The translations under genes were made by a program, and so were the position numbers. The notes beneath the pieces were generated by a model that was not told where the DNA came from, did no database searches, and was given only the letters and a program-made list of their open reading frames with translations. Below are positions 50,454 through 59,525 of a stretch of 64,000 bases of DNA, piece after piece. How positions within the stretch are numbered: position 1 is the stretch's first letter; each line of letters opens with the position of its first letter. This DNA comes from Sulfurovum lithotrophicum (lineage in GTDB: Bacteria; Campylobacterota; Campylobacteria; Campylobacterales; Sulfurovaceae), in contig NZ_CP011308.1 in NCBI RefSeq assembly GCF_000987835.1, positions 930,001-994,000 on the forward strand, in the 5' to 3' direction.

Positions 50454-50816
50454 TCAAGGTTTATTCCGGTACCTGACCTCATTCTTCTCTTTGTTGATCC
50501 TGAAAAGAAAATTTCCCCATTCATAAGTTTGGTTCATATCGGGAACGGGTGCAAGTTTTTGTACTATTACGGCTTCATCCCGCTCTTTGTAGTAAAACCT
50601 GCCGAAAAGCTGGTTGGTGTCCATGTCATGTGTCTCTTCAATGTCATAGGCAGAGTCCGGCAGGAGGGCAGGTACCCATCCATTCTTGATCGCCTTATCC
50701 TCTTTTACGGATGCTGTATCGGAGTATTTGTTGATAAGTGTATCTGAAAAATAATATTTCAGCATAAAAAAGACTGCAACAAAGAAGAGCAGCATTGCAA
50801 TGATGATTTTTTTCAT
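50454..50816 (-). CDS. Small anchored protein of unknown function
   Basis: 120 residues: a hydrophobic N-terminal helix (about 3-22) that is signal or anchor and a soluble part with a Tyr/Asn-rich C-terminus. Not recognised. It lies 45 bp after the 57-aa lipoprotein gene on the znu strand and may be the last gene of that transcript. Confidence 0.55.
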   Translation of the reverse strand: MKKIIIAMLLFFVAVFFMLKYYFSDTLINKYSDTASVKEDKAIKNGWVPALLPDSAYDIEETHDMDTNQLFGRFYYKERDEAVIVQKLAPVPDMNQTYEWGNFLFRINKEKNEVRYRNKP

Positions 50817-50861
50817 AAGTTTTTTCCTTTTGTGTTTAATTAAATAGATAAGATTTGTATC

Positions 50862-51035
50862 TCACAGTGTGATATCGCCTCCGGCTACAATTTGGCCATG
50901 TATGCCGTCCTGTGTGGCGATCACTTCCGTACCACCGTTGCTTCCGCCTACAACCCCTCCGACTCCGAAACCGACACCAGATGAACAGCCTGTTAAAAGA
51001 GACAGAACAGCCAAAGTGAAAAAGAGATGCTTCAT
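50862..51035 (-). CDS. 57-residue lipoprotein encoded in the znu operon
   Basis: A 57-codon frame whose ATG overlaps the znuB stop as ATGA. It starts with a lipoprotein signal (MKHLFFTLAVLSLLTGCSS, lipid Cys at 17), then a Gly/Val-rich stretch and a short polar tail ending GGDITL. Coupling to znuB argues that it is translated. Role unknown; perhaps metal or envelope related. Confidence 0.6.
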   Translation of the reverse strand: MKHLFFTLAVLSLLTGCSSGVGFGVGGVVGGSNGGTEVIATQDGIHGQIVAGGDITL

Positions 51036-51838
51036 AATGTTTTTCCCCTGTAGAAAATGAGGAACAGACCCAGAAAAGCAGCCGACACTAGAATGATAGA
51101 AGCGCCTGAGGTCAGATTGTATGTGTAAGAGAACCAGAGACCTACAAGTGTAAAAAGCGTCGCAAGGGTACCGGAGAGCAGCATCATGGAAAAAAGGCTG
51201 CTTGAGAGCTTTTCCGCGATGTAGACAGGAATGGTGAGCATAGCGATGACCAGGATGAGCCCGACCACCTTGATGGCAACGACAACGGTCAATGCCGAGA
51301 GGATCAGGATAAGTGTATAGTAGAACCTGACATTTACCCCTCTCAGCGCAGCATATTCGCTGTCATAAGAGACGGCAAGGATATGCCTGTAGCCGAAGGT
51401 GATCACAAAGAGAATAACTGCAAGCAGTCCTCCCATGAAATAGAGATCTTCCGTGTTCACGGCGAGTATGGAGCCGAAGAGATAGCTCATCAGGTCGACA
51501 TTGTAACCGGGTGTCAGGTCAACAAAGATCACACCGATAGCCATACCCACAGCCCAGATGAGTCCAATGAATGTATCAATACGGTGTCTATTTTTCATAG
51601 TCAGTACAGCGATGAGCAGGGCGGCACCTACGGCAAAGAGGGAGGCACCCAGAAAAATGGGCAGTCCAAAATAGACGGCAAGGCCGATCCCTCCGTAGGA
51701 TGTATGGGCGATCCCTCCGGCAAGAAAGACCATCCGGTTGACCACGATGAGCGAACCGATGATCCCTGCGGCAAAACTAACCAGTATACCTGCCATAATG
51801 GCATGCTGGACAAAATCGAACGACAAAGCTTCTATCAT
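51032..51838 (-). CDS. znuB: Zinc/manganese ABC transporter permease ZnuB
   Basis: 268 residues from the ATG at 51838, which overlaps the znuC stop (ATGA) behind a GGAGGGAAG; a longer in-frame start would bury the coupling. About eight transmembrane helices of the ABC-3 family, with FAAGIIGSLIVVNRMVFLAGGIAHTSYGGIG near the N-terminus and LMSYLFGSILAV in the middle. Forms the membrane channel with ZnuC. Confidence 0.92.
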   Translation of the reverse strand: MIEALSFDFVQHAIMAGILVSFAAGIIGSLIVVNRMVFLAGGIAHTSYGGIGLAVYFGLPIFLGASLFAVGAALLIAVLTMKNRHRIDTFIGLIWAVGMAIGVIFVDLTPGYNVDLMSYLFGSILAVNTEDLYFMGGLLAVILFVITFGYRHILAVSYDSEYAALRGVNVRFYYTLILILSALTVVVAIKVVGLILVIAMLTIPVYIAEKLSSSLFSMMLLSGTLATLFTLVGLWFSYTYNLTSGASIILVSAAFLGLFLIFYRGKTL

Positions 51839-52638
51839 TTGGCTTCCCTCCATTTCCCTGCCGGTTCGAGCGGATCTGTATCGGGATTGCAGGTGTTGCA
51901 ACTGTCCGCACCCAGCATTTCAAGCAGTTCTATTTCACAGAAATGATCCTGGTCGCCGTGGGTATGGAAGGTTTTCTTTTTATCGCTGATATCGTGGAAG
52001 GAGAGTGTTCTGTTGACATGGGCGGCTTTGTTGGCATACTCCAGAATGACCGAGATATCATGACTGACCACAATAACGGTAATCTCTTTGTTGAGTAGCC
52101 TGAGCAGTTCGTATATCTCCTTCTGTCCTTTGGTGTCAATGCTGGCTGTGGGTTCATCCAAAATAAGTATTCTGGGGTGTGCGCAGAGCGCTCTGGCGAT
52201 CATGACCCTTTGTCGCTGCCCACCGGAGAGAGAGCCGATCTTGTTCTGGGCATAATGTTGCATACCTACCTGGGAAAGTGCTCCCATAGCACAGGCTATC
52301 TCATCTTTCCCGTAACCGAAAAGCGGCCTCTTCTCGCCTACATGCCCCATGAGGACCACTTCAATGACCTTGATAGGGAAGTCCGTGTTTATGTTTGTAT
52401 TTTGCGGGACATAGCCGATGGAAGAGAGGTTCTTGTGCGGTGCTTCACCAAAGACCTTTATGCTGCCTTTCTGGACCTTGTTCACACCGAGTATCAGTTT
52501 GAGAAGGGTCGATTTTCCTCCGCCGTTGGGGCCGATAATGGCAAGGAAATCCTTCTCTTCAACATCGAGGTTCACATTCTCCAGAACAATATCTTTGTCA
52601 TAGGCGAAGGTGAGGTTCCGTATTTCGATGACATTCAT
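51835..52638 (-). CDS. znuC: Zinc ABC transporter ATP-binding protein ZnuC
   Basis: 267 residues. Walker A GPNGGGKST near 37-45, Q-loop YVPQNTNI, signature LSGGQRQRV near 142-150, Walker B ILILDEPTA near 162-170 and H-loop VVSHD. The C-terminal tail is His/Cys-rich (TFHTHGDQDHFCEIE, DSCNTC), which might sense metal. It is separated from znuA by 7 bp. Confidence 0.92.
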   Translation of the reverse strand: MNVIEIRNLTFAYDKDIVLENVNLDVEEKDFLAIIGPNGGGKSTLLKLILGVNKVQKGSIKVFGEAPHKNLSSIGYVPQNTNINTDFPIKVIEVVLMGHVGEKRPLFGYGKDEIACAMGALSQVGMQHYAQNKIGSLSGGQRQRVMIARALCAHPRILILDEPTASIDTKGQKEIYELLRLLNKEITVIVVSHDISVILEYANKAAHVNRTLSFHDISDKKKTFHTHGDQDHFCEIELLEMLGADSCNTCNPDTDPLEPAGKWREAK

Positions 52639-52645
52639 TTACGTT

Positions 52646-53512
52646 CTACTTATTTCCTGCAATGGCACGTGCGATATTCAGAAGGTTCTCCGACCATTTC
52701 TTGCTCAAAGGTGATACCTTTATCACGCTTATCTTCAACTCTTTTGCCATGGTCTGTGCTGCGGCATCGGAGAATTCGGGCTGCGTGAAGATCGCTTTGA
52801 TCTTTTCTGCTCTGGCTTCTTTGATGAGTGCTATGAGTTCTCTTGGTTTGGGGCTCTTGCCTTCCACTTCTACGGGAAGCTGTACCAAGCCGTATTCATG
52901 GGCGAAGTAGCCCCAGGAGGGATGGAATACCATGAATTTGCTGCCTTTGGGTATTTTAGCCAGTATGGCTCTTATCTTTCTGTCCGTCTCATTGATCTTT
53001 GAAATGAAGGAATCAAGGTTCTGTCGGTAATATTCTTTATTTTCCGGATCTGCTTTGGCCAGTGCATTGTAAATATTTTTGGCGATGATCCTGACATTGG
53101 CAGGGGAGGTCCAAACGTGAGGGTCCAAACTGCTGTAACCCATCTCTTCATGTTTATGACCTGTGTGTTCCCCATGGTGTTCATGTGCCTGCATGGGCAG
53201 TTTCGTTATGCCCTGTGTCAGGTCTATGATCTGCATTTTACCATTGAGGTCTTTGAACCTTGGAAGCCATATCTTCTCGAACTCAACGCCTATGGCAAAA
53301 TAGAGGTTCGCCTTGGCGATCTCCTTCATCTGCGAGGGCTTTGGTTCATAGGTATGTGGGGAGTTGCCGGGCAGTACCATCACAGAGACATTGACCTTCT
53401 TTCCGCCGACGGCTTTGACAAAACTCTTTTCCGGCAGGATGCTGACGACTATATTAATATTAGAAAATATATAAGTACTCAAAAGTACAAGTAAAAGGAT
53501 GATTTTTTTCAT
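52646..53512 (-). CDS. znuA: Zinc ABC transporter substrate-binding protein ZnuA
   Basis: 288 residues from the ATG at 53512, giving a signal peptide (about 1-18). Cluster 9 binding protein: PHTYEPKPSQ supplies the first His, then a His-rich loop near 120-140 (HEHHGEHTGHKHEE), DPHVWTSP, FHPSWGYFAHEYGL and TQPEFSD. The His loop suggests Zn2+. No Shine-Dalgarno; TATAAT ends 6 nt before the ATG, so the mRNA is probably leaderless. Confidence 0.92.
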   Translation of the reverse strand: MKKIILLLVLLSTYIFSNINIVVSILPEKSFVKAVGGKKVNVSVMVLPGNSPHTYEPKPSQMKEIAKANLYFAIGVEFEKIWLPRFKDLNGKMQIIDLTQGITKLPMQAHEHHGEHTGHKHEEMGYSSLDPHVWTSPANVRIIAKNIYNALAKADPENKEYYRQNLDSFISKINETDRKIRAILAKIPKGSKFMVFHPSWGYFAHEYGLVQLPVEVEGKSPKPRELIALIKEARAEKIKAIFTQPEFSDAAAQTMAKELKISVIKVSPLSKKWSENLLNIARAIAGNK

Positions 53513-53518
53513 AAACAG

Positions 53519-53524
53519 ATTATA
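53519..53524 (-). promoter_or_regulatory. -10 box of znuA, probably leaderless
   Basis: TATAAT on the minus strand, 6 nt before the znuA ATG. The 136-bp divergent gap is AT-rich and may hold a Zur/Fur site (AAATAATATTATC near 53528), though no perfect operator is visible. Confidence 0.45.
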
Positions 53525-53648
53525 GCCAAATAATATTATCGCAACAACAAAATACCCAAACTTTTGATAGATATATTTACTAAGTGCCTTCATAGAATAA
53601 ATAGAAAATGATATACTTTGATTCGATCCTGCAATGGAAGGTATATTT

Positions 53649-54123
53649 ATGAAAAAATATCTGCTTGCCGCCCTGATGCTCTCTGTGACATTGTTCGCGG
53701 ACATAAAAGTGGGAGATGCTTTCCCAAAAATGACACTGCAGGACCAGTTCGGCAAAGCACATATGCTTTCCAGGCATGACAGGCTCATTCTTATGGCTTT
53801 TGAAAAAGATGTTTCCATTGGACTGAGTGATTACCTCAAAAGCAAAGGAAACACTTTTTTAAGTCAACACCATGCCATCTTTCATCACTTCCATGTTTGC
53901 ACTGCCCAAAATGAGGAAGTATCCTTTTCCTGTATTGCTGATTCGTGATGATTCTGGTAATATCTTCGACAGGCGCAAAGGCAGAATCACTGTTTACACA
54001 CTCAAAAATTTTAAAGTAAGCAGTGTTAAGTTTATAGCACTAAAAGACCTTGACGCGATCTGCTGGCTTTCACATGCCTCCTTTCTTGTGCAATTGGGAG
54101 GCAAACGCATTCTGATACAGTAA
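53649..54123 (+). pseudogene. Secreted thioredoxin-like protein, frameshifted
   Basis: The ATG at 53649 behind GGAAGG gives a signal peptide and DIKVGDAFPKMTLQDQFGKAH, a peroxiredoxin/thioredoxin-like start. The frame ends at 53946 in junk after about residue 77. From about 53866 the +1 frame continues as MPSFITSMFALPKMRKYPFPVLLIRDD and so on to 54121, which reads as the natural continuation. So one gene of about 157 residues is broken by a small indel, or there is a sequencing error. Confidence 0.75.
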
Positions 54124-54170
54124 AAATACTCAAACCGGGCGAAGTTTTCAACATGATCCATAGTTTTGGC

Positions 54171-54176
54171 TATAAT
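54171..54176 (+). promoter_or_regulatory. -10 box of the truncated hemoglobin gene
   Basis: TATAAT preceded by TTTTGGC, 30 bp upstream of the ATG at 54207, with AGGA just before the start. Confidence 0.45.
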
Positions 54177-54206
54177 TCCGAAAAATAAACCGTATCAGGA
54201 ACGAAA

Positions 54207-54587
54207 ATGCAGGCTAACACGATAAACAGAGAGAACATTGAGATCATGGTCATGCGCTTTTACGGGAAAGTGATTCAGGATGAAACAGTCGGACCCTTCT
54301 TCATAGCCAAACTCGGCAGTGACATGAACAGCGAAGAGTGGAGGGTGCACCTGAAACTGCTGGTGGATTTCTGGGCTTCCATCGCTTTGGGTGACACTAC
54401 CTACAGAGGGAACCCTTTTGCGCCGCACATGTATCTTGGAGAATTGAAAAGAGAAACGTTTGAGCAGTGGCTCAAACTCTTCTATGCCACACTCGATGAA
54501 GTATTTATTCCCCGTCTTGCAAATCAGTTTAAAGAGCGAAGCACTATTATCGCAGGGAACTTCATGAGAAATCTGGGGATTAGATAA
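54207..54587 (+). CDS. Group III truncated hemoglobin
   Basis: 126 residues, all helical. The order VMRFYGKVIQDETVGPFF (B/C-D region), LLVDFWASIALGDTTYRGNPFAPHMYL (E helix and the group III insertion, PAPH-like His) and FEQWLKLFYATLDEVF (G helix) matches group III globins such as Campylobacter Ctb, which bind O2/NO. No signal peptide. Convergent with the exonuclease gene. Confidence 0.9.
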   Translation: MQANTINRENIEIMVMRFYGKVIQDETVGPFFIAKLGSDMNSEEWRVHLKLLVDFWASIALGDTTYRGNPFAPHMYLGELKRETFEQWLKLFYATLDEVFIPRLANQFKERSTIIAGNFMRNLGIR

Positions 54588-54590
54588 TCT

Positions 54591-55325
54591 TTACAGATAC
54601 TGGTCCAACGTATATTTCATATCTTCATCGAGATCGAGGTTGTTTCTCATCCACTGGAGATAACCTCTGTCTTCACGGGCGATCTCTTCGATCTCGCGGT
54701 CTTTGTATTTCCCGAATTTGAACGTTTTCATAAGAACAGGCGTTTGAGTAAGTTCCGCCATTTTCTGCATGGGGTTGATTCCCGGAAAACGTTCCTGGGT
54801 CAGTGTAACCAGTTTGGAGAGCAGCAGTTTCATCACCAGTACATCGCCGATGGCATCGTGTGCTTTGATGGTGATGCCGAGTTTCTGTGCTTCCTGGGCT
54901 TCTGTTTTGTAGAGTCCCAATGAGTAGCGCAGGTACTGAAGTCTATGGTAGGGGCTGTCCGGCAGAAGATGTTTGGCGCAGCGTACGGTGTCTATCAGCG
55001 TATAGTGGTTGACAAACCCTTCTTTCTCAAGCATACCGAGGTCAAACGAGATATTGTGGGCGATCAGGTAGTTTTCCGTTGTGTTGAGTTCCTGCACTCT
55101 TCTGGCAAAGGCTGTTTCACTGTAGGCGGGTTTGTCTGCAATGACATCAGGTGTGATATTGTGTACCTCCATCGCTTCGATGCTGATAGGTACCTGTGTG
55201 GAACAGAGTTCGTCAAAAACCTCTATTTCATCCTTTGAGTGTACGATCATCGCTCCGATCTGTATGATGCGGTCCGCTTCCTGGTTGCCTGTGGTCTCTG
55301 TGTCGAACAGTACGTATTTTGCCAT
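54591..55325 (-). CDS. 3'-5' exonuclease, DnaQ/ExoX type
   Basis: 244 residues. The DEDD motifs are visible: FDTETTG near 7-13, HNISFDLGML near 96-105 and the ExoIII-type KAHDAIGDVL near 155-164. The C-terminus (about 200-240) has FKFGKYKDREIEEIAREDRGYLQWM, the DUF3820/ExoX-like tail. Likely a proofreading or repair exonuclease. Confidence 0.88.
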   Translation of the reverse strand: MAKYVLFDTETTGNQEADRIIQIGAMIVHSKDEIEVFDELCSTQVPISIEAMEVHNITPDVIADKPAYSETAFARRVQELNTTENYLIAHNISFDLGMLEKEGFVNHYTLIDTVRCAKHLLPDSPYHRLQYLRYSLGLYKTEAQEAQKLGITIKAHDAIGDVLVMKLLLSKLVTLTQERFPGINPMQKMAELTQTPVLMKTFKFGKYKDREIEEIAREDRGYLQWMRNNLDLDEDMKYTLDQYL

Positions 55326-55435
55326 TTTGAGTCCTATTATATAAGTGAAGAATCATATCAGATTTTATCTGACAACCCCCAACTCTAAATCACACATGGT
55401 ATAATAATTCCCATTCTTACACAGGAGCACAATGC

Positions 55436-55894
55436 ATGACAATGGATGCACAAGTTATAGAACATATGATGAACCCGAAAAATTACGGTGCTCTGCCCGG
55501 TGCGAATGCCGAAGGTATGGGAAAGAACCCGGAGAACGGTGAAAAGGTGGCTGTATACCTCAGGATCGAGACCGATGAGGATGAGCCTTATATCGGCGAT
55601 ATCAAATTTCAGGCCATAGGCTGTACGACGACTGTAGTGGCCGGCTCCATGCTGACCGAAGAGGCCAGGGGGCTTAATCTCAACGGTGCCTACAATCTTG
55701 TAGATGCAACGATGAAGCTGCTCGAGAAGCTTCCCGCCGAAGATGCCGCCTGTTCCGAAATGGTCGCCCTGGCGATCAAAGCCGCAGTCGATACCTATGT
55801 GAAACGACAGGAAGACCCGTCATATCCGGTGATCACCTATCAGGTGGCAAACTCCTGTGTGCCCAAAGAAGAAAACAAAGAAGAAGGAAAGTAA
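55436..55894 (+). CDS. NifU/IscU-like Fe-S scaffold protein lacking the first ligand Cys
   Basis: 152 residues of the IscU fold: MNPKNYG near 12-18, IGCTTTVVAGS near 62-72 with the second Cys, and DAACSEM with the third. The first Cys, normally in a CGD motif, is replaced (KNPENGEKV), and its Asp is missing too. So cluster assembly would differ from IscU. A ferritin-like gene begins one nt after its stop, so the two are translated together. Confidence 0.85.
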   Translation: MTMDAQVIEHMMNPKNYGALPGANAEGMGKNPENGEKVAVYLRIETDEDEPYIGDIKFQAIGCTTTVVAGSMLTEEARGLNLNGAYNLVDATMKLLEKLPAEDAACSEMVALAIKAAVDTYVKRQEDPSYPVITYQVANSCVPKEENKEEGK

Positions 55895-55895
55895 A

Positions 55896-56729
55896 ATGAA
55901 AACAGTGGCGATAAAAACACATGAAGCATGGCTTGCTACACTGATGGCAGGATTTATGAGCAAAACAGAGAACAAGCAGGTTCTTTTCGACTTCTCAGAC
56001 ATCCTTTTCCGGCACTTTACCTGGCTTGAAAATGAAATGATAACATTGAACGAATCGTATAGTTATGACAGGGATATCATACCGATAAAGGTGGAAAAAC
56101 TGAGTGATATGTTACATGACATCGTAAAAAGACTCGATGAAATAGACCTGCAGCTTCTCAGTTCTCCGGACAAGGACCTCGATGCCAGGATATCCAGCGA
56201 TATTCATTATATGAGGGGAGTCTTGAAAAAAATGGATGATGAGACTGTCACGGCATTCAGTATGGAACGCAAATTTCCCGGGATTGAACTAACAGAGGAA
56301 GCGACGGATGCGCTTACGCTCTTTTTGTTTGAAGAGACTTATAAAGAGTATGAACTCATTATGATCTACAACTATCTGAAAGCACACAGTAACGACGCCT
56401 ATATGAATAGGATCTTCCAAATACTCATCGAGGAAAGTTTCTTCCATCTCAAAAGTTTTGGAGATATGGGTGCGAAGATGGGTATCCTTGCAGTGCCGCG
56501 TGTCGTGATGAAAGAGTTGTATCAGGTTACAGATGTGGTACAGTTCCTCAAAGACGGCATTAACGAAGAGCTTGCTGCCAAAGAAGAGTGTAAAAAGCTC
56601 TCTGAAGCGGTAGCAAAAGACAGTGATGAGTTGGCAAAATTCTTTGACTTCATCAACCATCAGGAGAACTACCATATCTCACTGATGACGGATGCGTTGG
56701 CCCACTATGCGAAGGCAGCGAATGGCTAA
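55896..56729 (+). CDS. Ferritin-like helical protein of unknown function
   Basis: 277 residues from the ATG at 55896, behind GAAGGAAAG. Long helices with acidic and His residues that could form a diiron site: FEETYKEYE near 147, LIEESFFH near 183 and HQENYH (ExxH) near 256. A longer in-frame start was rejected because it lies in the nifU end. I do not know a named family. It overlaps psd by 8 nt. Confidence 0.5.
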   Translation: MKTVAIKTHEAWLATLMAGFMSKTENKQVLFDFSDILFRHFTWLENEMITLNESYSYDRDIIPIKVEKLSDMLHDIVKRLDEIDLQLLSSPDKDLDARISSDIHYMRGVLKKMDDETVTAFSMERKFPGIELTEEATDALTLFLFEETYKEYELIMIYNYLKAHSNDAYMNRIFQILIEESFFHLKSFGDMGAKMGILAVPRVVMKELYQVTDVVQFLKDGINEELAAKEECKKLSEAVAKDSDELAKFFDFINHQENYHISLMTDALAHYAKAANG

Positions 56730-57537
56730 GCATTTCACTTCCGTCATTTCACACTATTTCGGGAAATTCGCTTCAAAAGAATTCCCCCCATCGGTACAGT
56801 GTTTCATCAATACTGCCTATGTCAAACTGATGGGGCTGGACATGAGTGAGTTCAGAGAGCCGTGCAGCTACAAAACACTCAATAAACTTTTTACCAGGGC
56901 ACTCGAAAAGCCGCGGGCACTTCCGGAAGATGAAAACATATTGATTTCAGGGGTAGATGCGCTCATTACCGATGCAGGAACGATCAAAGAAGGTAAAGCC
57001 TACCAGATCAAAGGGATGAGTTACGGCATAGAGGAACTTTTCGGAGCGTATCATCAGGAAGCCGCGGCAAAAGTGGAAGGAGGGGAGTTTATAAACTTTT
57101 ATCTCTCTCCTAAAGATTATCACCGATATCACATTCCGATGCGTCTGAAAGTGAACAGCCTGACGCATATACCGGGGAAACACTACCCTGTGAACTTTCC
57201 CCTGCTTCGCAACATGAAGGACCTTTTCATAGAAAATGAAAGAGTGGTCATTGAATGTGAGGATGCGAAGGGAAGAATGCAGGTTCTTGTACTTGTAGCA
57301 GCGCTCAATGTGGGTCAGATGGTCGTTACCTTCGAAGAGAAAGTAAGAACGAATTCCGAGATAAGAGAGCCGGTCCATTATACCTATGAAGATCTATGGG
57401 TGGAGAGAGGAGAGTTCTACGGATGGTTCGAAATGGGTTCTACCATTCTGACCTTCTCTGAAAAAGGGAGTATCGTCCCTGAAGTCGCCATCAACCAGAA
57501 GGTCTCATATGGTGATGCCCTGGGCAGAATTTGTTAA
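56722..57537 (+). CDS. psd: Phosphatidylserine decarboxylase
   Basis: 271 residues from the ATG at 56722, which overlaps the ferritin-like stop. The pro-enzyme motifs are present: the His in FYLSPKDYHRYH near 120-131 and the self-cleavage site EMGSTILTF near 239-247 that makes the pyruvoyl group. It forms phosphatidylethanolamine at the membrane. Confidence 0.93.
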   Translation: MAKHFTSVISHYFGKFASKEFPPSVQCFINTAYVKLMGLDMSEFREPCSYKTLNKLFTRALEKPRALPEDENILISGVDALITDAGTIKEGKAYQIKGMSYGIEELFGAYHQEAAAKVEGGEFINFYLSPKDYHRYHIPMRLKVNSLTHIPGKHYPVNFPLLRNMKDLFIENERVVIECEDAKGRMQVLVLVAALNVGQMVVTFEEKVRTNSEIREPVHYTYEDLWVERGEFYGWFEMGSTILTFSEKGSIVPEVAINQKVSYGDALGRIC

Positions 57538-57552
57538 AAAAGGAGAAATAGG

Positions 57553-58461
57553 ATGCTAATGGTCAAAGAGATACAGGAATATGCGCAGATACGTACCAAA
57601 GCAAGGGCCTACCTCTGCTATATCATGAGTCGAAACATCTCCCAGAATATGGAGAGCGGTACACTTGAAAGTGTCATAAAAAAAATAGAGCATCTGCAGG
57701 AAGCCCTGCCGCAGAGTGAAGTGATCTATGCCATTGACGGTAACGGCATACAGATCATAGACAACATTTCCAAAAATTCGAAACTGAGAGGCTTTGGAAA
57801 AGGTGAAGACCGGAGTGACCGTGCCTATTACTACAAAACGCTTCAGGAGCACCGATGTGTGCTGACTGACCCGTACCCTTCACTTGTCAGCAATGCACTG
57901 GTTGTAACAGCAACATTCCCCCTGTATGACAAAGACGACAATCTTCTGGCGATCATCTGTGTCGATATCACACTGAAGAATATTTTGAAAATGGTACATC
58001 CCAGTTCGATCGATTCGAATTTCGGGATACTTAGCAAATGGATCTATACAGCTTTTGCCGCAGCACTTTTTGCCGTAGCACTGCTGCTTTTCTTTAAGGG
58101 AGTTGCAGATTTTCTTCATTTTGGAGTGAACTTTGCTGATATCGATATCAACAAAATCTTCAAGTCTACCATTCTTCTGACACTCTCTCTGGCGATCGTC
58201 GATCTGACCAAAGCTATCTTCGAAGAGGAGGTTCTCGGACGGGTCAAAAAGAAGGAGTCTACGGATGATACCCATCAGACGATGGTACGATTCCTGGGCT
58301 CCATTATCATAGCGCTTTCCATCGAAGCACTGATGCTGGTCTTCAAGTTTGCCTTGACCGATCCGGGAAAACTGCTTTATGCGGTTTATCTTCTTGTCGG
58401 TATCGGTGTACTCATTCTTTCTCTTTCAGTTTATCTGAAAGTCAACCAGAAAAATAAATAA
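57553..58461 (+). CDS. Membrane protein with PDC/Cache sensor domain
   Basis: 302 residues. A soluble N-terminal half (about 20-155) with PDC/dCache features: YAIDGNGIQIIDN, DRAYYYKTLQ, then VVTATFPLYDKDDNLLAIICVDI. The C-terminal half has four hydrophobic helices (about 166-290) and no kinase, cyclase or methyl-accepting domain. There is no obvious signal peptide before the PDC part. Function unknown; perhaps a sensor that signals through membrane helices to a partner. Confidence 0.7.
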   Translation: MLMVKEIQEYAQIRTKARAYLCYIMSRNISQNMESGTLESVIKKIEHLQEALPQSEVIYAIDGNGIQIIDNISKNSKLRGFGKGEDRSDRAYYYKTLQEHRCVLTDPYPSLVSNALVVTATFPLYDKDDNLLAIICVDITLKNILKMVHPSSIDSNFGILSKWIYTAFAAALFAVALLLFFKGVADFLHFGVNFADIDINKIFKSTILLTLSLAIVDLTKAIFEEEVLGRVKKKESTDDTHQTMVRFLGSIIIALSIEALMLVFKFALTDPGKLLYAVYLLVGIGVLILSLSVYLKVNQKNK

Positions 58462-58469
58462 GAGAGATA

Positions 58470-59093
58470 ATGAAGTCCAAACTGATCATATTCGATATGG
58501 ACGGTACTTTGGTGAACTCATCACTCACCATTGCCAACGCCATCAACTATGTACGCCAGAACCTCGGCTTCGAGCCGATGGAACAGGAGTATATCCTCAA
58601 GCATGTCAATGACCATACCATCAATCCAGCACAATTCTTCTACCATTCCAAACGCTTTGACCCTGACCATGAAAGATGGTTCTCGGAGTATTACACGAAG
58701 AATCATGAAAAAGAGCTGGTACTTTATGACGGGATCAGAGAGCTTCTCGACGCATTGAAAGAGAAGGGGCATGCACTCGGGGTTGCCACGAATGCTTACC
58801 GGGGTTCGACCATAGAGTCACTGACACACCTGGGTGTCCATGATCATTTTGACGCCATAGCCTGCTACGATGATGTCGCACAGGGGAAACCCCACCCCGA
58901 TATGCTCTACAAATTACTTGAAGAGACCAACACAGAAAAAGAGAAAGCACATTTTGTCGGTGACGGCCCCCGAGACGAGATGGCAAGCCAGAAAGCGGGT
59001 ATTCCCTATACCATGGTCGACTGGGGATTTACGGAGCATACTGACGCGGTCAGGTCGGTCAAAGAGCTTGAAAAGATTTTACTGAGGGTTTAA
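58470..59093 (+). CDS. HAD-family phosphatase, Gph-like
   Basis: 207 residues. Motif I IFDMDGTLVNSS near 6-17, motif II VATNAY near 105, a Lys in QGKPHPDM near 139-146 and motif IV VGDGPRDEMASQKAG near 161-175 with a C1 helical cap. Resembles phosphoglycolate or pyrimidine-nucleotide phosphatases; substrate not certain. About 8 bp after the PDC gene. Confidence 0.88.
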   Translation: MKSKLIIFDMDGTLVNSSLTIANAINYVRQNLGFEPMEQEYILKHVNDHTINPAQFFYHSKRFDPDHERWFSEYYTKNHEKELVLYDGIRELLDALKEKGHALGVATNAYRGSTIESLTHLGVHDHFDAIACYDDVAQGKPHPDMLYKLLEETNTEKEKAHFVGDGPRDEMASQKAGIPYTMVDWGFTEHTDAVRSVKELEKILLRV

Positions 59094-59199
59094 TACTGGT
59101 TTCCACCAACAACTTTACCTGTTCGTTGCAAAATACTATTATAAGTGGTACGTAATAATCATGTGAAAATATGAGATGATGTTTTAATGTGGTTTGAAT

Positions 59200-59276
<77 letters not shown>

Positions 59277-59337
59277 ACATTTATAAGAAAGTATGAGATT
59301 ATAGCTTGAATAAATATATTCAAACTTAAATCTTCGG

Positions 59338-59412
59338 TGGATGGGGTAGAGGGATTCGAACCCCCGAATACCAGTACCAAAAACTGGTGCCTTACCGCTT
59401 GGCGATACCCCA
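59338..59412 (-). tRNA. tRNA-Gln (TTG)
   Basis: 75 nt including CCA. The acceptor stem TGGGGTA...TACCCCA, T-arm GGTTCGAATCC and the anticodon loop with TTG fit tRNA-Gln. It lies 61 bp from the fMet gene on the same strand; no CDS lies in 59094-59538, only these tRNAs. Confidence 0.94.
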
Positions 59413-59525
59413 ACCAAATAAGCTTTATTGCTTATGTGGACGGCATTATAGCACCAAATGTTTCTCTTGTCAAGAGGTTTTTTTAAAAAACTGTAAAATT
59501 TTCTCCGGTATGGAAAATTATTTGT

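Noticed and set aside
52646-53818. 390-codon start for ZnuA
   Set aside because: The extra 102 codons cross the divergent promoter region and precede a clear signal peptide at 53512.
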